Below, one piece after another: positions 1 through 8,264 of a DNA stretch of 64,000 nt. The stretch lies in the NCBI RefSeq assembly GCF_900091475.1, contig NZ_FMIB01000002.1, forward strand, positions 5,952,001 through 6,016,000, written 5' to 3'. This DNA is from Micromonospora chersina. GTDB lineage: Bacteria; Actinomycetota; Actinomycetes; Mycobacteriales; Micromonosporaceae. The notes below the pieces were generated by a model. That model was not told where the DNA came from, did no database searches, and saw nothing but the letters and a program-made list of their open reading frames with translations. The translations under genes and the position numbers were made by a program. The first letter of the stretch is position 1. Each line of letters starts with the position of its first letter.

Positions 1-197
1 CGAAGGACCACAGTCCCTGGAACTGGTTGCTCTTCATACCGATCGTGGTGCCGCTGATCCCGGCCTTCTTCAACGCCGACTCGCCCCGGCTGTTCGGGTT
101 CCCGCGTTTCTACTGGCTGCAACTGGCCTGGATCCTGCTCGGCGTGGGGACCACCACGCTGGTCTACCAGATGACGAAGAAGCGGGGTGACCGCTGA
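1..197 (+). CDS. DUF3311 small membrane protein (C-terminal part)
   Basis: The 5' end lies outside the window; about 64 codons are visible, read from base 3. The visible part has two hydrophobic stretches separated by a short loop (FFNADSPRLFGFPRFYWLQ) and ends in a basic KKRGDR tail. This is the layout of DUF3311 proteins, two-helix partners encoded directly upstream of monocarboxylate-type sodium symporters. Its TGA overlaps the ATG of the next gene by one base (TGATG), so the two are almost certainly translationally coupled. An accessory role for the symporter is inferred from family context. Confidence 0.8.
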   Translation, partial: KDHSPWNWLLFIPIVVPLIPAFFNADSPRLFGFPRFYWLQLAWILLGVGTTTLVYQMTKKRGDR

Positions 198-1852
198 TGT
201 GGCGCGACCACCTCACCGAGATCATCGTCTTCAGCCTCCTCTTCCTGCTGGTCAGCGCCATGGGCTTCGTGGCGGCCCGGTGGCGGGCGCCACGCGACAT
301 GGCGCACCTGGACGAGTGGGGGCTGGGCGGGCGCAGCTTCGGCGGCTGGATCACCTGGTTCCTGGTCGGCGGTGACCTCTACACCGCGTACACCTTCGTG
401 GCGGTGCCGGCGCTGATCTTCGGGGCCGGGGCGGCGGGCTTCTTCGCCGTGCCGTACACGATCGTCATCTACCCGCTGGTCTTCCTGGTGCTGTGCCGGC
501 TCTGGTCGGTGTCCCACCGGCACGGCTTCGTCACGCCGGCGGACTTCGTCCGCAACCGGTTCGACTCGCCGATCCTGGCGCTGCTGGTGGCGGTCACCGG
601 CATCGTGGCGACCATGCCGTACATCGCCCTCCAGCTGGTCGGCATCGAGGCGGTGCTCAAGACGATGGGTGTGACCGGGGACAGCGCGCTGGCCCGGCAC
701 CTGCCGATCATCATCGCCTTCGCCATCCTGGCGGCCTACACCTACCAGTCCGGGCTGCGCGCGCCGGCGCTGATCGCCTTCGTCAAGGACTCGCTGATCT
801 ACATCGTGATCCTGGTGGCGGTCATCTACCTGCCGTACAAGCTGGGCGGCTGGGGCGACATCTTCGACGCGGCCGACGCGAAGTTCAAGGCGTCACCCGC
901 TCCCGGCGACGGCATCCTGCTCAACGCCAACAACCAGCTCCAGTACGTCACCCTGGCGTTCGGCTCGGCGCTGGCGCTCTTCCTCTACCCGCACAGCATC
1001 ACCGGCGTGCTGGCCAGCCGGAACCGGGACGTGATCAAGCGGAACATGTCCGCGCTGCCGGCGTACAGCCTGCTGCTCGGGCTGATCGCGCTGCTCGGCT
1101 ACATGGCCATCGCGGCCAACGTGAAGCCGCTGCCCGGCGCCAAGGCCGGCAGCGTGGACGGCAACACGGTGGTGCCGCTGCTCTTCGACAGCCAGTTCCC
1201 GGACTGGTTCGCGGGTGTGGCGTACGCGGCCATCGGCATCGGCGCGCTGGTGCCCGCGGCGATCATGTCGATCGCGGCGGCGAACCTGTTCACCCGCAAC
1301 ATCTACAAGGAGTACCTGAAGCGGGACGCCAGCCCGGCGCAGGAGGCGAACGTCTCGAAGATCACCTCGCTGGTGGTGAAGGTCGGGGCGGTGGCCTGCA
1401 TCGTCTTCCTCGACCCGCAGTTCTCCATCGACCTCCAGCTCATCGGCGGCGTGATCATCCTCCAGACGCTGCCGGCGGTGGCGCTGGGCCTCTACACCCG
1501 CTGGTTCCACCGCGGCGCCCTGATCGCCGGCTGGGTGGCCGGCATGGGGCTCGGCATGTGGATGCTCTACCAGGTCGGGAACCCGACGACCGGCAAGAAG
1601 CACTTCGCCGGCTCGGCCTTCCCGCTCTCCGAGTTCGGCTTCGACACCAAGAAGACGATCTACGTGGGCATCGTGGCGGTGCTTGTCAACCTGGCGGTGG
1701 CCGCGCTGCTCACAGTGGTGCTGCGGGCCGCGAAGGTGGCCGACGGGGTGGACGGCACCACTCCGGACGACTACTTCGCCGACGAGGGCGACCCGCGGGT
1801 CACCCCCGGCCCGGACCGCGACGCCGAATCTGCTCGCGAGCCGGTCGCCTGA
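197..1852 (+). CDS. Sodium:solute symporter (MctP-like monocarboxylate permease)
   Basis: This 551-residue integral membrane protein of the solute:sodium symporter (SSS, LeuT-fold) family has about 13 hydrophobic segments, the usual number. The N-terminal region (GLGGRSFGGWITWFLVGG) and the TPADFVRNRF motif are typical of SSS transporters that take up pyruvate, lactate or acetate. The last ~50 residues are acidic and cytoplasmic. The start overlaps the DUF3311 stop by one base, which supports a two-gene operon as seen for MctP homologues. The exact substrate cannot be told from sequence; a short monocarboxylate is the best inference. A strong hairpin follows the stop. Confidence 0.88.
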   Translation: MWRDHLTEIIVFSLLFLLVSAMGFVAARWRAPRDMAHLDEWGLGGRSFGGWITWFLVGGDLYTAYTFVAVPALIFGAGAAGFFAVPYTIVIYPLVFLVLCRLWSVSHRHGFVTPADFVRNRFDSPILALLVAVTGIVATMPYIALQLVGIEAVLKTMGVTGDSALARHLPIIIAFAILAAYTYQSGLRAPALIAFVKDSLIYIVILVAVIYLPYKLGGWGDIFDAADAKFKASPAPGDGILLNANNQLQYVTLAFGSALALFLYPHSITGVLASRNRDVIKRNMSALPAYSLLLGLIALLGYMAIAANVKPLPGAKAGSVDGNTVVPLLFDSQFPDWFAGVAYAAIGIGALVPAAIMSIAAANLFTRNIYKEYLKRDASPAQEANVSKITSLVVKVGAVACIVFLDPQFSIDLQLIGGVIILQTLPAVALGLYTRWFHRGALIAGWVAGMGLGMWMLYQVGNPTTGKKHFAGSAFPLSEFGFDTKKTIYVGIVAVLVNLAVAALLTVVLRAAKVADGVDGTTPDDYFADEGDPRVTPGPDRDAESAREPVA

Positions 1853-1862
1853 CCTGAGGAGC

Positions 1863-1899
1863 GGGGCCCCGGCCGACGCCTGGCGTCGACCGGGGCCCC
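1863..1899. terminator. GC-rich hairpin between convergent genes
   Basis: A 10-bp perfect stem (GGGGCCCCGG at 1863-1872 with CCGGGGCCCC at 1890-1899) encloses a second complementary region (GACGCC/GGCGTC). It sits between the symporter stop and the MarR stop, so it probably serves both strands. There is no U-tract, which is usual for actinobacterial terminators. Confidence 0.6.
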
Positions 1900-1904
1900 T
1901 GCCG

Positions 1905-2384
1905 TCACCTGCGCCGGTTGCGCGCGTCCAGGGCCTCGTTGAGGCGGTGCAGCAGGTTCGCGAGGGTGTCCCGGTCGTCGCCGGTCCAGTCGGCCAGGAT
2001 GTCGCCGTAGAGCCGGGTGCGCGCGGCCCGTACCGCGGCCATCCGCTGGAGGCCGGCCGGGGTCGGTGAGATCACCGTGCCGCGCCCGTCGGCCGGGTCG
2101 GGGGTACGCGCGATCAGCCCGTCCCGCTGCATCGCGGAGACCTGCCGGGTGACCGTGGAGCCGTCCAGGTTCAGCCGGGCGGCCAGCGCCGAGACGTTCT
2201 GCGGGCCGGCCTTGTCCAGGTGCCGCAGGATCACGTACGCCGCTCGGTCCAGCACCCGGTGCTCGGCGGTGCCCGTGGCCCGGCGGGTCGCCTCGCCGAG
2301 GCGCATGAGCAGCGCGATCTCGGTCTCGATCCGGCCGAGCGTGGCGGCGTCCGGGTCGGTTCCCGTCGTGTGGTCGTCCCTCAT
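1905..2384 (-). CDS. MarR-family transcriptional regulator
   Basis: This 159-residue winged-helix regulator has a MarR core: an alpha-helical dimerisation start, then LDKAGPQNVSALAARLNLDG as the recognition helix-turn-helix and a wing (RTPDPADGRGTVISPT) of the usual MarR form. Its length matches the family. The ATG at 2384 was chosen because a longer frame would run back through the divergent operator region. It is divergent from an MFS exporter gene with only ~58 bp between starts, and two near-identical 11-bp palindromes lie in that gap. The likely role is ligand-responsive repression of itself and the exporter. The ligand is unknown. Confidence 0.88.
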   Translation of the reverse strand: MRDDHTTGTDPDAATLGRIETEIALLMRLGEATRRATGTAEHRVLDRAAYVILRHLDKAGPQNVSALAARLNLDGSTVTRQVSAMQRDGLIARTPDPADGRGTVISPTPAGLQRMAAVRAARTRLYGDILADWTGDDRDTLANLLHRLNEALDARNRRR

Positions 2385-2425
2385 AGCTGTATGATACAAC
2401 AGAATTACCTGTAAGATACAGCTAT
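2383..2425. promoter_or_regulatory. Twin MarR operator in the divergent promoter
   Basis: Two 11-bp palindromes, TGTATGATACA (2388-2398) and TGTAAGATACA (2410-2420), are centred exactly 22 bp apart. They are nested in a perfect 10-bp outer inverted repeat (ATAGCTGTAT 2383-2392, ATACAGCTAT 2416-2425). This AT-rich patch in a very GC-rich background fits two MarR dimers on the same DNA face. Confidence 0.75.
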
Positions 2426-2442
2426 CTGTCTGGAGGCGCGGA

Positions 2443-3675
2443 GTGGATCGGCGATCCGAACCCAACCGCAGTGCCATCTACGCCACCACCCTGGTGGCCT
2501 TCCTCGCCATCGCCGGCATCGCCGTGGTGGACCCGATCCTGCCCGCCATCGGCGAGGCCATCGGGGTCACCGCCTGGCAGGTCGAGCTGCTGTTCACCGC
2601 GTACATCGCGGTGATGGCGGTCGGCATGATCCCGGCGACCCTGGCCAGCGGGAGGTTCGGCTTCAAGCCGGTGCTCGTCACCGGCGTCTCGGTGGTCGGC
2701 GTGGCGGCCATCCTCGCGTCGTTCAGCAACGACATCGTGCAGCTCTCCGTGCTGCGCGGCGTCTGGGGTCTGGGCAACGCGATGTTCTTCGCCACCGCCA
2801 TGGTGGTGCTGGTCAACCTCGCCAACGACCGGGAGTGGGTGGTCGGCCTCTTCGAGACCGCGCTCGGTCTCGGCTTCGCCGTCGGCCCGCTGATCGGCGG
2901 CCTGCTCGGCGAGGTGAGCTGGCGGCTGCCCTTCTTCGTCTGCGGCGTGTTCATGGTGCTGGCGCTGGCCGTCGCGTCGCGCAAGCTCCGCGAACCGGCC
3001 CACAAGCAGCCCCCGGTACGCCTCGGCGCGATCTTCGCCACCTACCGCAAGCCGGCGTTCGTCACCCTCTGCGTGGTCACCGCCGCCTACAACTTCGTGT
3101 TCTTCGTGGTGCTCGGCTACACGCCGCTCTACCTGCACCTCGACGTCATCCCGCTGGGCCTGGCCTTCACCGGCTGGGGCCTCGGCCTGGCCGCCGGCAT
3201 CCTGCTGGTCGGCCACCGGCTGGCGCACCGGATCGGCGCCGTGCAGACCGTCGGCGTCGCCATCGCCGGCCTGCTGGTCTGCATGGTGCTCTTCGCGACC
3301 TCCACCGGGACCGCCATGTCGCTGGTGGTGCTGGTGCTCGCCGGCCTGTTCATGGGCCTGGCCAACGCCAACCTCACCGACCTGGCCCTGGGCCTCGGCT
3401 CCCACGACCGCCGGGTCGCCACGGGCGCGTTCAACCTGGTCCGCTGGGGCGCCGCCGCGCCGGCCCCGATCATCTCCGGCAAGCTCGCCGAGCACGGCCT
3501 GGCCCTGCCGTTCTGGGTCGGCTTCGGGGTGCTCGCCGTCGGCGTGCTGGTCTACCTCGCCTTCGCGCACGTGATGGCCGCCGGCTACGGCGAGCGGGTG
3601 CTCTGGTCCCGCTGGAACTCCGCCGCCCGCCGCAACGAGCACGCGCCGGAGGAGCCGGTCGGCGAGGCGTACTGA
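2443..3675 (+). CDS. MFS transporter, probable drug exporter
   Basis: This 410-residue major facilitator protein has about 12 transmembrane segments. The N-terminal segment (FLAIAGIAVVDPILPAIGEA) resembles the helix-1 motif of drug:H+ antiporters in the DHA1 group. The GTG start at 2443 is supported by a GGAGG Shine-Dalgarno at 2432-2436. The gene is divergent from the MarR regulator and shares its operator region, the classical layout of a repressor controlling its efflux pump. The substrate is not deducible. A perfect hairpin follows the stop. Confidence 0.85.
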   Translation: MDRRSEPNRSAIYATTLVAFLAIAGIAVVDPILPAIGEAIGVTAWQVELLFTAYIAVMAVGMIPATLASGRFGFKPVLVTGVSVVGVAAILASFSNDIVQLSVLRGVWGLGNAMFFATAMVVLVNLANDREWVVGLFETALGLGFAVGPLIGGLLGEVSWRLPFFVCGVFMVLALAVASRKLREPAHKQPPVRLGAIFATYRKPAFVTLCVVTAAYNFVFFVVLGYTPLYLHLDVIPLGLAFTGWGLGLAAGILLVGHRLAHRIGAVQTVGVAIAGLLVCMVLFATSTGTAMSLVVLVLAGLFMGLANANLTDLALGLGSHDRRVATGAFNLVRWGAAAPAPIISGKLAEHGLALPFWVGFGVLAVGVLVYLAFAHVMAAGYGERVLWSRWNSAARRNEHAPEEPVGEAY

Positions 3676-3681
3676 TCCCGC

Positions 3682-3708
3682 GGAGGGGCCCCTCGCCGGG
3701 GCCCCTCC
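3682..3708. terminator. Bidirectional terminator hairpin
   Basis: A perfect 11-bp stem GGAGGGGCCCC (3682-3692) pairs with GGGGCCCCTCC (3698-3708) across a 5-nt loop. It lies between the convergent MFS and TauE/SafE genes. No T-run follows. Confidence 0.7.
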
Positions 3709-3717
3709 CACGGTCGG

Positions 3718-4479
3718 TCAGCCCAGGGCGCGGTAGAGCAGGTAGAGACCGATCACGGTGCCGAAGACCACGATGAGGGTCTTCAGCACCACCGGCGGGA
3801 GCCGGCGGACCAGCCGGGCGCCCACGTACCCGCCGACCAGGGTGGCCGGCGCCACCACCGCGACCGCGGCCCAGTCGACCGGGCCGAACAGCGCGAACAC
3901 CACGAGCGTGGTCAGCCCCACCACGGCCGAGAGCAGGTTCTTGATCGCCGACACCCGGGCCAGCGTGGTGTCCAGCACCAGGGCCAGGCCGGCCACCAGC
4001 ATCACCCCGAGGGCCGCGCCGAAGTAACCGCCGTACACCGTGCCCAGCGCCACCATGGCCTGCACGGTGACGGTACGGCGGCGCGGGGCGAGGTCGGCCG
4101 GATGGCCGACCAGCCGGCGCAGCGGGTCCTGGAAGGCCAGCACCGCGGTCGCGCCCAGCACCAGGAACGGCACCACCAGTTCGAACGCGCGTGCCGGGGT
4201 CGCCAGCAGCAGCACGCAACCGACGACCGTGCCGGCCACCGCGGTGGGCAGCAGCGGCCAGAGCGCCCGCCCACGGGGCAGGTCCATCCGGCTGCCCGCC
4301 ACGCTTGCCACGTAACCGGGGAATACCGACACCGAGTTGCTGACGTTGGCGGGCACCGGGGGCAGGCCGATCGCGATCAGGGCCGGGAAGGTGATCAGCG
4401 AGCCGCCCCCGGCCACCGCGTTCACCGTGCCCGCGGCGAGACCGGCGGCAATCAGCAGCGCGACGTCGGAGAGCTCCAT
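3718..4479 (-). CDS. TauE/SafE-family sulfite/anion exporter
   Basis: This 253-residue membrane protein has about eight hydrophobic segments arranged as two similar halves, as in the TauE/SafE (DUF81) family. The N-terminal half contains AGTVNAVAGGGSLITFPALIA, the family signature, and the second half has the matching GGYFGAALGVMLV and GGYVGARLV stretches. Family members export sulfite, sulfoacetate or other small organic anions. The ATG at 4479 begins the first hydrophobic helix directly. The frame stays open further upstream, but that stretch lacks membrane character and runs into the palindromic repeat and rnpB, so I rejected it. It is convergent with the MFS gene. Confidence 0.87.
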   Translation of the reverse strand: MELSDVALLIAAGLAAGTVNAVAGGGSLITFPALIAIGLPPVPANVSNSVSVFPGYVASVAGSRMDLPRGRALWPLLPTAVAGTVVGCVLLLATPARAFELVVPFLVLGATAVLAFQDPLRRLVGHPADLAPRRRTVTVQAMVALGTVYGGYFGAALGVMLVAGLALVLDTTLARVSAIKNLLSAVVGLTTLVVFALFGPVDWAAVAVVAPATLVGGYVGARLVRRLPPVVLKTLIVVFGTVIGLYLLYRALG

Positions 4480-4551
4480 GATCCCGCAGGCTAGCCCGCC
4501 CACCCGGCCCCCGCAGAACCCCCGCCCCCGGCCCCCGCGCGCCTTCGCCTG

Positions 4552-4611
4552 GTTGATCAAGAAGTTTGCGTCGGGATCCGGCCTCCCCGCGACGCGAACC
4601 TCTTGATCAAC
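4552..4611. repeat. Intergenic palindromic element (GTTGATCAAGA type)
   Basis: A 22-nt arm at 4552-4573 starting GTTGATCAAGA pairs with 4590-4611 ending TCTTGATCAAC, with one G-T wobble and one mismatch, across a 16-nt loop. It lies between the TauE/SafE start and rnpB. A sister element with the same TGATCA-GA-GTT core occurs at 24821-24875, so this looks like a dispersed repeat and not only a terminator. Confidence 0.65.
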
Positions 4612-4675
4612 GCCGGAAGGACGCGGGTCGCGGGGTGGAAATGGGGGCGGGTCGCTCGTCGTTAGGATGGAGAGC

Positions 4676-5098
<423 letters not shown>

Positions 5099-5102
5099 CC
5101 AC

Positions 5103-5142
5103 CAGGTCAGCCGCCGTCACATGGTGGCTGACCTGCTTTTTT
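5103..5142 (+). terminator. Intrinsic terminator of rnpB
   Basis: CAGGTCAGCC (5103-5112) pairs perfectly with GGCTGACCTG (5126-5135), followed by C and six T residues (5137-5142). This is the only classical U-tract terminator seen in the window. Confidence 0.92.
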
Positions 5143-5340
5143 GAACCGCCTCGCCGGCAGCCGGCTGTCGTGCTCCGCTTGATGCGTTACACGGTGGCGT
5201 CACTTGATGGGTGACACACAGCCCTTAGCGTTGGCTACCTGTTGTGACGGTGGAGCGACGACGGAGCTTGCCCGGAGCTGGTTCGACCGTGCCAACCGGG
5301 CCGCTCGTGAACCTGGCGCGGACTGTAGGCAGCCCGTCAG

Positions 5341-5640
5341 CTAGATGTGCGAGACGACCTGCCTGAGTGGGTGACCCAGGATGGCCTCGACCGCGCCGAT
5401 CTCGTCGGGGGTGAACTCGTACTCCGCGCGAGCCGGGTTGGCGACTGCAATCTCGAAGCGAGCAAAGCCGCTGGGCCAGTCGAACTTCAGGGTGTCCAGC
5501 GCGACTGCCGTCTCGCAGCACGGAACCGTCACGATCAAGCTGTCGAACTCGCCCTCGGTCTCCTCGATAAGGTCCTCGTACCAACCCCCCACGGTGGCTC
5601 GCGTGAACTGGACAGAGAGGCTCGCCCATGCGTCGATGGC
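5341..5640 (-). pseudogene. 3' remnant of a conserved hypothetical gene
   Basis: The frame encodes about 95 residues that look like a real protein C-terminus: TRATVGGWYEDLIEETEGEF, then a VTVPCCET motif, then FDWPSGFARFEIAVANP and a final AILGHPLRQVVSHI. This pattern resembles C-terminal halves of conserved actinobacterial hypothetical proteins of roughly twice this length. The N-terminal portion is missing: upstream of about 5640 the frame dissolves into low-complexity Arg/Ala/Pro sequence that overlaps the opposite-strand gene. I read it as a truncated relic. A full-length diverged protein is possible but less likely. Confidence 0.6.
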
Positions 5641-6203
5641 CGGTGCTGGTGTCGGCGCTGCTGCTCGTCGCGGCGGCGGGCGTCTTCGTCGTGTGGTCGA
5701 TGTCCGGGCGTGACGGGCGGAAGCTGCCGCCTGGACCGTTGCGCGACCGGCTCGCCACGCGGGTCGTCGAGGTGCTCGAACGCGACCCAACCTTCCGGAC
5801 TGAGGTCACCCGCGAACCGGGGCCGCGCCCTGTTTGCGTGGCGTCGGTGTTTGGGGTGGCGCCGGATGGGGCCGACACGGTGGACGAGGTCCGCACCATC
5901 TACACGTGGGTGAACTGCCTGTGGCTGAGGCCCGCAGATATCGCCAGGGGGCCGGCCGGTCTCGACCTCAGGGACCTTTCCGGGCTGGGGATGCCGATCG
6001 CCTTGCACCTGGGGCCACCCGTCACGTACGAGGCACCGGAGGACGGTGAAGGAAACCCGGACAGCGTCCGGCGGATCTTTCCCAGATCGCTGGAAGCGGC
6101 CGCCTTCTCCCATCCCTGGCCCTCGGCACAGGAGGAGCTCCGGCAACGGGTTCTACAGGTAGTGGCCTCATCGGCGCCCTCGCCGTCTCCATCGCACTCC
6201 TAA
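5628..6203 (+). CDS. Hypothetical membrane-anchored or secreted protein
   Basis: This 191-residue protein starts with MRRWP and a 20-residue hydrophobic helix (VLVSALLLVAAAGVFVVWSM), a signal anchor or signal peptide. The rest is soluble and unremarkable, with a Ser/Pro-rich tail (SSAPSPSPSHS). A central stretch (PDGADTVDEVRTIYTWVNCLW) carries one of only two cysteines of the mature part. I do not recognise the family. It lies in a small islet next to a truncated gene and its 5' end overlaps that relic on the other strand, which suggests insertion or rearrangement here. An extracytoplasmic location is inferred from the N-terminus only. Confidence 0.6.
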   Translation: MRRWPVLVSALLLVAAAGVFVVWSMSGRDGRKLPPGPLRDRLATRVVEVLERDPTFRTEVTREPGPRPVCVASVFGVAPDGADTVDEVRTIYTWVNCLWLRPADIARGPAGLDLRDLSGLGMPIALHLGPPVTYEAPEDGEGNPDSVRRIFPRSLEAAAFSHPWPSAQEELRQRVLQVVASSAPSPSPSHS

Positions 6204-6213
6204 CGCCACTTGA

Positions 6214-6405
6214 TCGTCACGGGGCGGGACCAGACGCGAGTCGGTGACCTACCGGGTGCGCTACTTCGCCCGGGGCATGGACCCTGGCAAGACCTACCTC
6301 GGTGAGCCGAGGGTCACCGCGCGGTCCGGTTGTCCGGTTCCGCCCACCTCCTGGGACGCCTGTTCCGCAGGCTGGCAGGAGCGGAATTTGCGGGGGCGCA
6401 ACTAG
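6214..6405 (+). pseudogene. Possible gene remnant before the SpoIIE-type gene
   Basis: The frame opens after a stop at 6211 and ends at TAG 6403-6405. It encodes about 63 residues including VTYRVRYFARGMDPGKTYLG, which has a natural amino-acid composition, but there is no convincing start codon with a ribosome site. It may be the 3' end of a lost gene or chance coding in a decayed stretch. Its stop overlaps the -10-like element of the next gene. Confidence 0.25.
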
Positions 6406-6408
6406 GAT
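6403..6408 (+). promoter_or_regulatory. -10-like element TAGGAT (leaderless start at 6415)
   Basis: TAGGAT ends 6 nt before the GTG at 6415, the spacing expected when transcription starts at the initiation codon. It supports 6415 over the ATG at 6433. Confidence 0.55.
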
Positions 6409-6414
6409 CGTGGC

Positions 6415-7629
6415 GTGGTCCGGGCGGAGGTCATGCGGGACGAGCAGCGGTTGCGCCGTATCGAGGCGGTGACCGATGCCACGCTGTCCCGACTCGATGT
6501 CGCCGACCTCTTCGACGAGCTGCTCGACCGGGTGCGGGACCTGCTCCAGGTCGACACGGCAGCGATCCTCCTGCTCGACGTCCGTGCCCAGCAGCTGGTG
6601 GCCACCGCCGCCCGGGGGCTGGAGGAGGAGGTCCGGCAGGGTTTCCGGGTCTCCGTCGGGCGCGGGTTCGCCGGTCAGGTCGCGCTCACCCGGCAGCCGG
6701 TGATCCTCCAGACCGTCACCTCCGACAACGTGGTCAACCCGATCCTGCTGGAGACCGGCGTGCAGTCCCTGCTGGGCGTGCCGATCCTGGCCCGGGGCGA
6801 GCTCGTCGGGGTCCTGCACGTGGGCACCCTGACGCCCCGGCGGTTCGACCTCGACGACGTCCGCCTGCTCGAACTGGTCGCCGACCGGGTCAGTCTGGCC
6901 AGCCGCGCCCGCGAGAACACGCTGGACCAGGCCGCCGCCCTGGCGCTGCAGCGCAGCCTCATCCCCACCGAGCTGCCCCACCTGCCCGGCCTGGAGCTGG
7001 CCGGCCGGTACGTCCCGGGCCACGCCTCCGGTGTCGGCGGCGACTGGTACGACGTCTTCACCCTGCCCTCCGGCTGGGTGGGTGTCGTCGTCGGCGACGT
7101 CTCCGGGCACGGGCTCCAGTCCGCCGTCGTGATGGGCCGGGTACGCAGCGCGCTGCGCGCCTACGCGCTGGTCTGCGACGACCCGGCGGAGGCGCTCACC
7201 CTGCTCGACCGGAAGGTGGTCCACTTCGAGGCCGGCAGCCTGACCACGGCCCTGTACGCGATGATCTCGCCCGACCGGGGAACGCTGTGCGTCTCGGTGG
7301 CGGGCCACCCGCGTCCCGTCCTGGCCGGGCCCGGCTGCCCGAACACGGTGGTGGCGGCGCACATCGATCCGCCGCTCGGCGCCGGCCGCCAGCAGCAGCG
7401 GCGGCACAGCACGACGTTCGACTTCCCACCCGGCTCGGTCCTGGTCGCGTACACCGACGGCCTCGTCGAGCGGCGCGGGGAGCTGTTCGACACCGGTGTG
7501 GCCCGGCTGACCGAGGCCGTTCCGCTGGCCCCGGTCGACACCGTGACGGCGACCGTCATGGCGACCCTGGACACCGAGCACCCGGCCGACGACATCGCGC
7601 TGCTGGCCGTCCGCCGGCCGCTCGGGTAG
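6415..7629 (+). CDS. GAF-domain PP2C-type (SpoIIE) phosphatase
   Basis: This 404-residue cytoplasmic signalling protein has an N-terminal GAF sensor (about residues 20-165) and a C-terminal SpoIIE/PPM serine phosphatase domain (about 185-402). The metal-binding aspartates are visible in GGDWYDV (~207), VVGDVSGHG (~225), YTDGLVE (~345) and ADDIALLAV (~391). Such proteins in actinomycetes dephosphorylate anti-anti-sigma factors and so feed into sigma-B-like partner-switching networks. No anti-sigma or antagonist gene is adjacent, so its partner lies elsewhere. The GTG at 6415 is favoured by an upstream TAGGAT. Confidence 0.9.
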   Translation: MVRAEVMRDEQRLRRIEAVTDATLSRLDVADLFDELLDRVRDLLQVDTAAILLLDVRAQQLVATAARGLEEEVRQGFRVSVGRGFAGQVALTRQPVILQTVTSDNVVNPILLETGVQSLLGVPILARGELVGVLHVGTLTPRRFDLDDVRLLELVADRVSLASRARENTLDQAAALALQRSLIPTELPHLPGLELAGRYVPGHASGVGGDWYDVFTLPSGWVGVVVGDVSGHGLQSAVVMGRVRSALRAYALVCDDPAEALTLLDRKVVHFEAGSLTTALYAMISPDRGTLCVSVAGHPRPVLAGPGCPNTVVAAHIDPPLGAGRQQQRRHSTTFDFPPGSVLVAYTDGLVERRGELFDTGVARLTEAVPLAPVDTVTATVMATLDTEHPADDIALLAVRRPLG

Positions 7630-7637
7630 CCCTCAGG

Positions 7638-8204
7638 TCACCGCGGCCAGTTCCGCAGCAGGGCGTCGAGGGCGTCCAGGGTGCGGGACCAGGTGGCGTC
7701 GGTCGTCCGCGGGGTGTGGCGGAAGCCGCCCGCCCGCTCCAGCGACACGTAGCCGTGGAAGGTGCTGTGCAGCAGGCGTACCGCGTCCGTCTGGTCGGGC
7801 TCGGCCAGCTCGTAGCCGCGCAGGATCGCCCGGGTCATCTCCGCGTGCCGCCGCGCCGCGCTCGCCTCCGCCGTCTCCCGGTCGAGTTGCAGCTGGGCCG
7901 CGGCGTACCGGCCGGGGTGCGCGATGGCGTAGCCGCGGTAGGCGTTGGCGAAGGCCACCAGCGCGTCCTTGCCCGCCCGGCCGGCGAGGGCGTCGGCGGC
8001 CCGGTCGGCCATCTCCGCCAGGGCCAGCACGGCCACCCGGGCCCGCAGCTCCTGGGCGCTCCTGAGGTGGAAGTACAGGCTGGCGTCCTTCACCCCGAAC
8101 CGGCGGGCGAGCGCCGAGACGGTCACGTTCTCGAAGCCGACCTCGTCGGCCATCTCCGCCGCCGCCAGGGTCAGGCGTTCGACAGTCAACCCGGTACGGG
8201 CCAT
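7638..8204 (-). CDS. TetR-family transcriptional regulator
   Basis: This 188-residue TetR regulator has an N-terminal helix-turn-helix (VSALARRFGVKDASLYFHLRS, residues ~28-50) and a C-terminal ligand domain with the TWSRTLDALDALLRNWPR ending of the WHG-type TetR_C subgroup. The ATG at 8204 was preferred over a GTG at 8213 because GGAG sits at a good distance upstream. The gene is divergent from the FBP-domain gene. Between them are two CTAG-N5-CTAG boxes 21 bp apart, the probable operators. It is convergent with the SpoIIE-type gene with only 8 bp between stops. Confidence 0.9.
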   Translation of the reverse strand: MARTGLTVERLTLAAAEMADEVGFENVTVSALARRFGVKDASLYFHLRSAQELRARVAVLALAEMADRAADALAGRAGKDALVAFANAYRGYAIAHPGRYAAAQLQLDRETAEASAARRHAEMTRAILRGYELAEPDQTDAVRLLHSTFHGYVSLERAGGFRHTPRTTDATWSRTLDALDALLRNWPR

Positions 8205-8220
8205 GTGTCCCACTCCACAT

Positions 8221-8254
8221 CTAGGTGCTCTAGTTCTCTATCTAGAGGGTCTAG
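8221..8254. promoter_or_regulatory. Twin CTAG-N5-CTAG operator
   Basis: CTAGGTGCTCTAG (8221-8233) and CTAGAGGGTCTAG (8242-8254) are centred 21 bp apart, with a fifth CTAG at 8256-8259 overlapping the FBP -10 element. CTAG is rare in high-GC genomes, so five in 39 bp is striking. This is probably where the divergent TetR dimers bind. Confidence 0.7.
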
Positions 8255-8257
8255 ACT
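8252..8257 (+). promoter_or_regulatory. -10-like element TAGACT (leaderless start at 8265)
   Basis: TAGACT lies 7 nt upstream of the ATG at 8265 and overlaps the CTAG operator cluster, so repressor binding would directly block transcription. Confidence 0.6.
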
Positions 8258-8264
8258 AGCGCCT

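Noticed and set aside
5160..5230. Possible insertion-sequence end near TGGGTGACACAC
   Set aside because: Only a short, unpaired motif is visible, with no transposase and no matching inverted end, so I list it only as part of the decayed islet.
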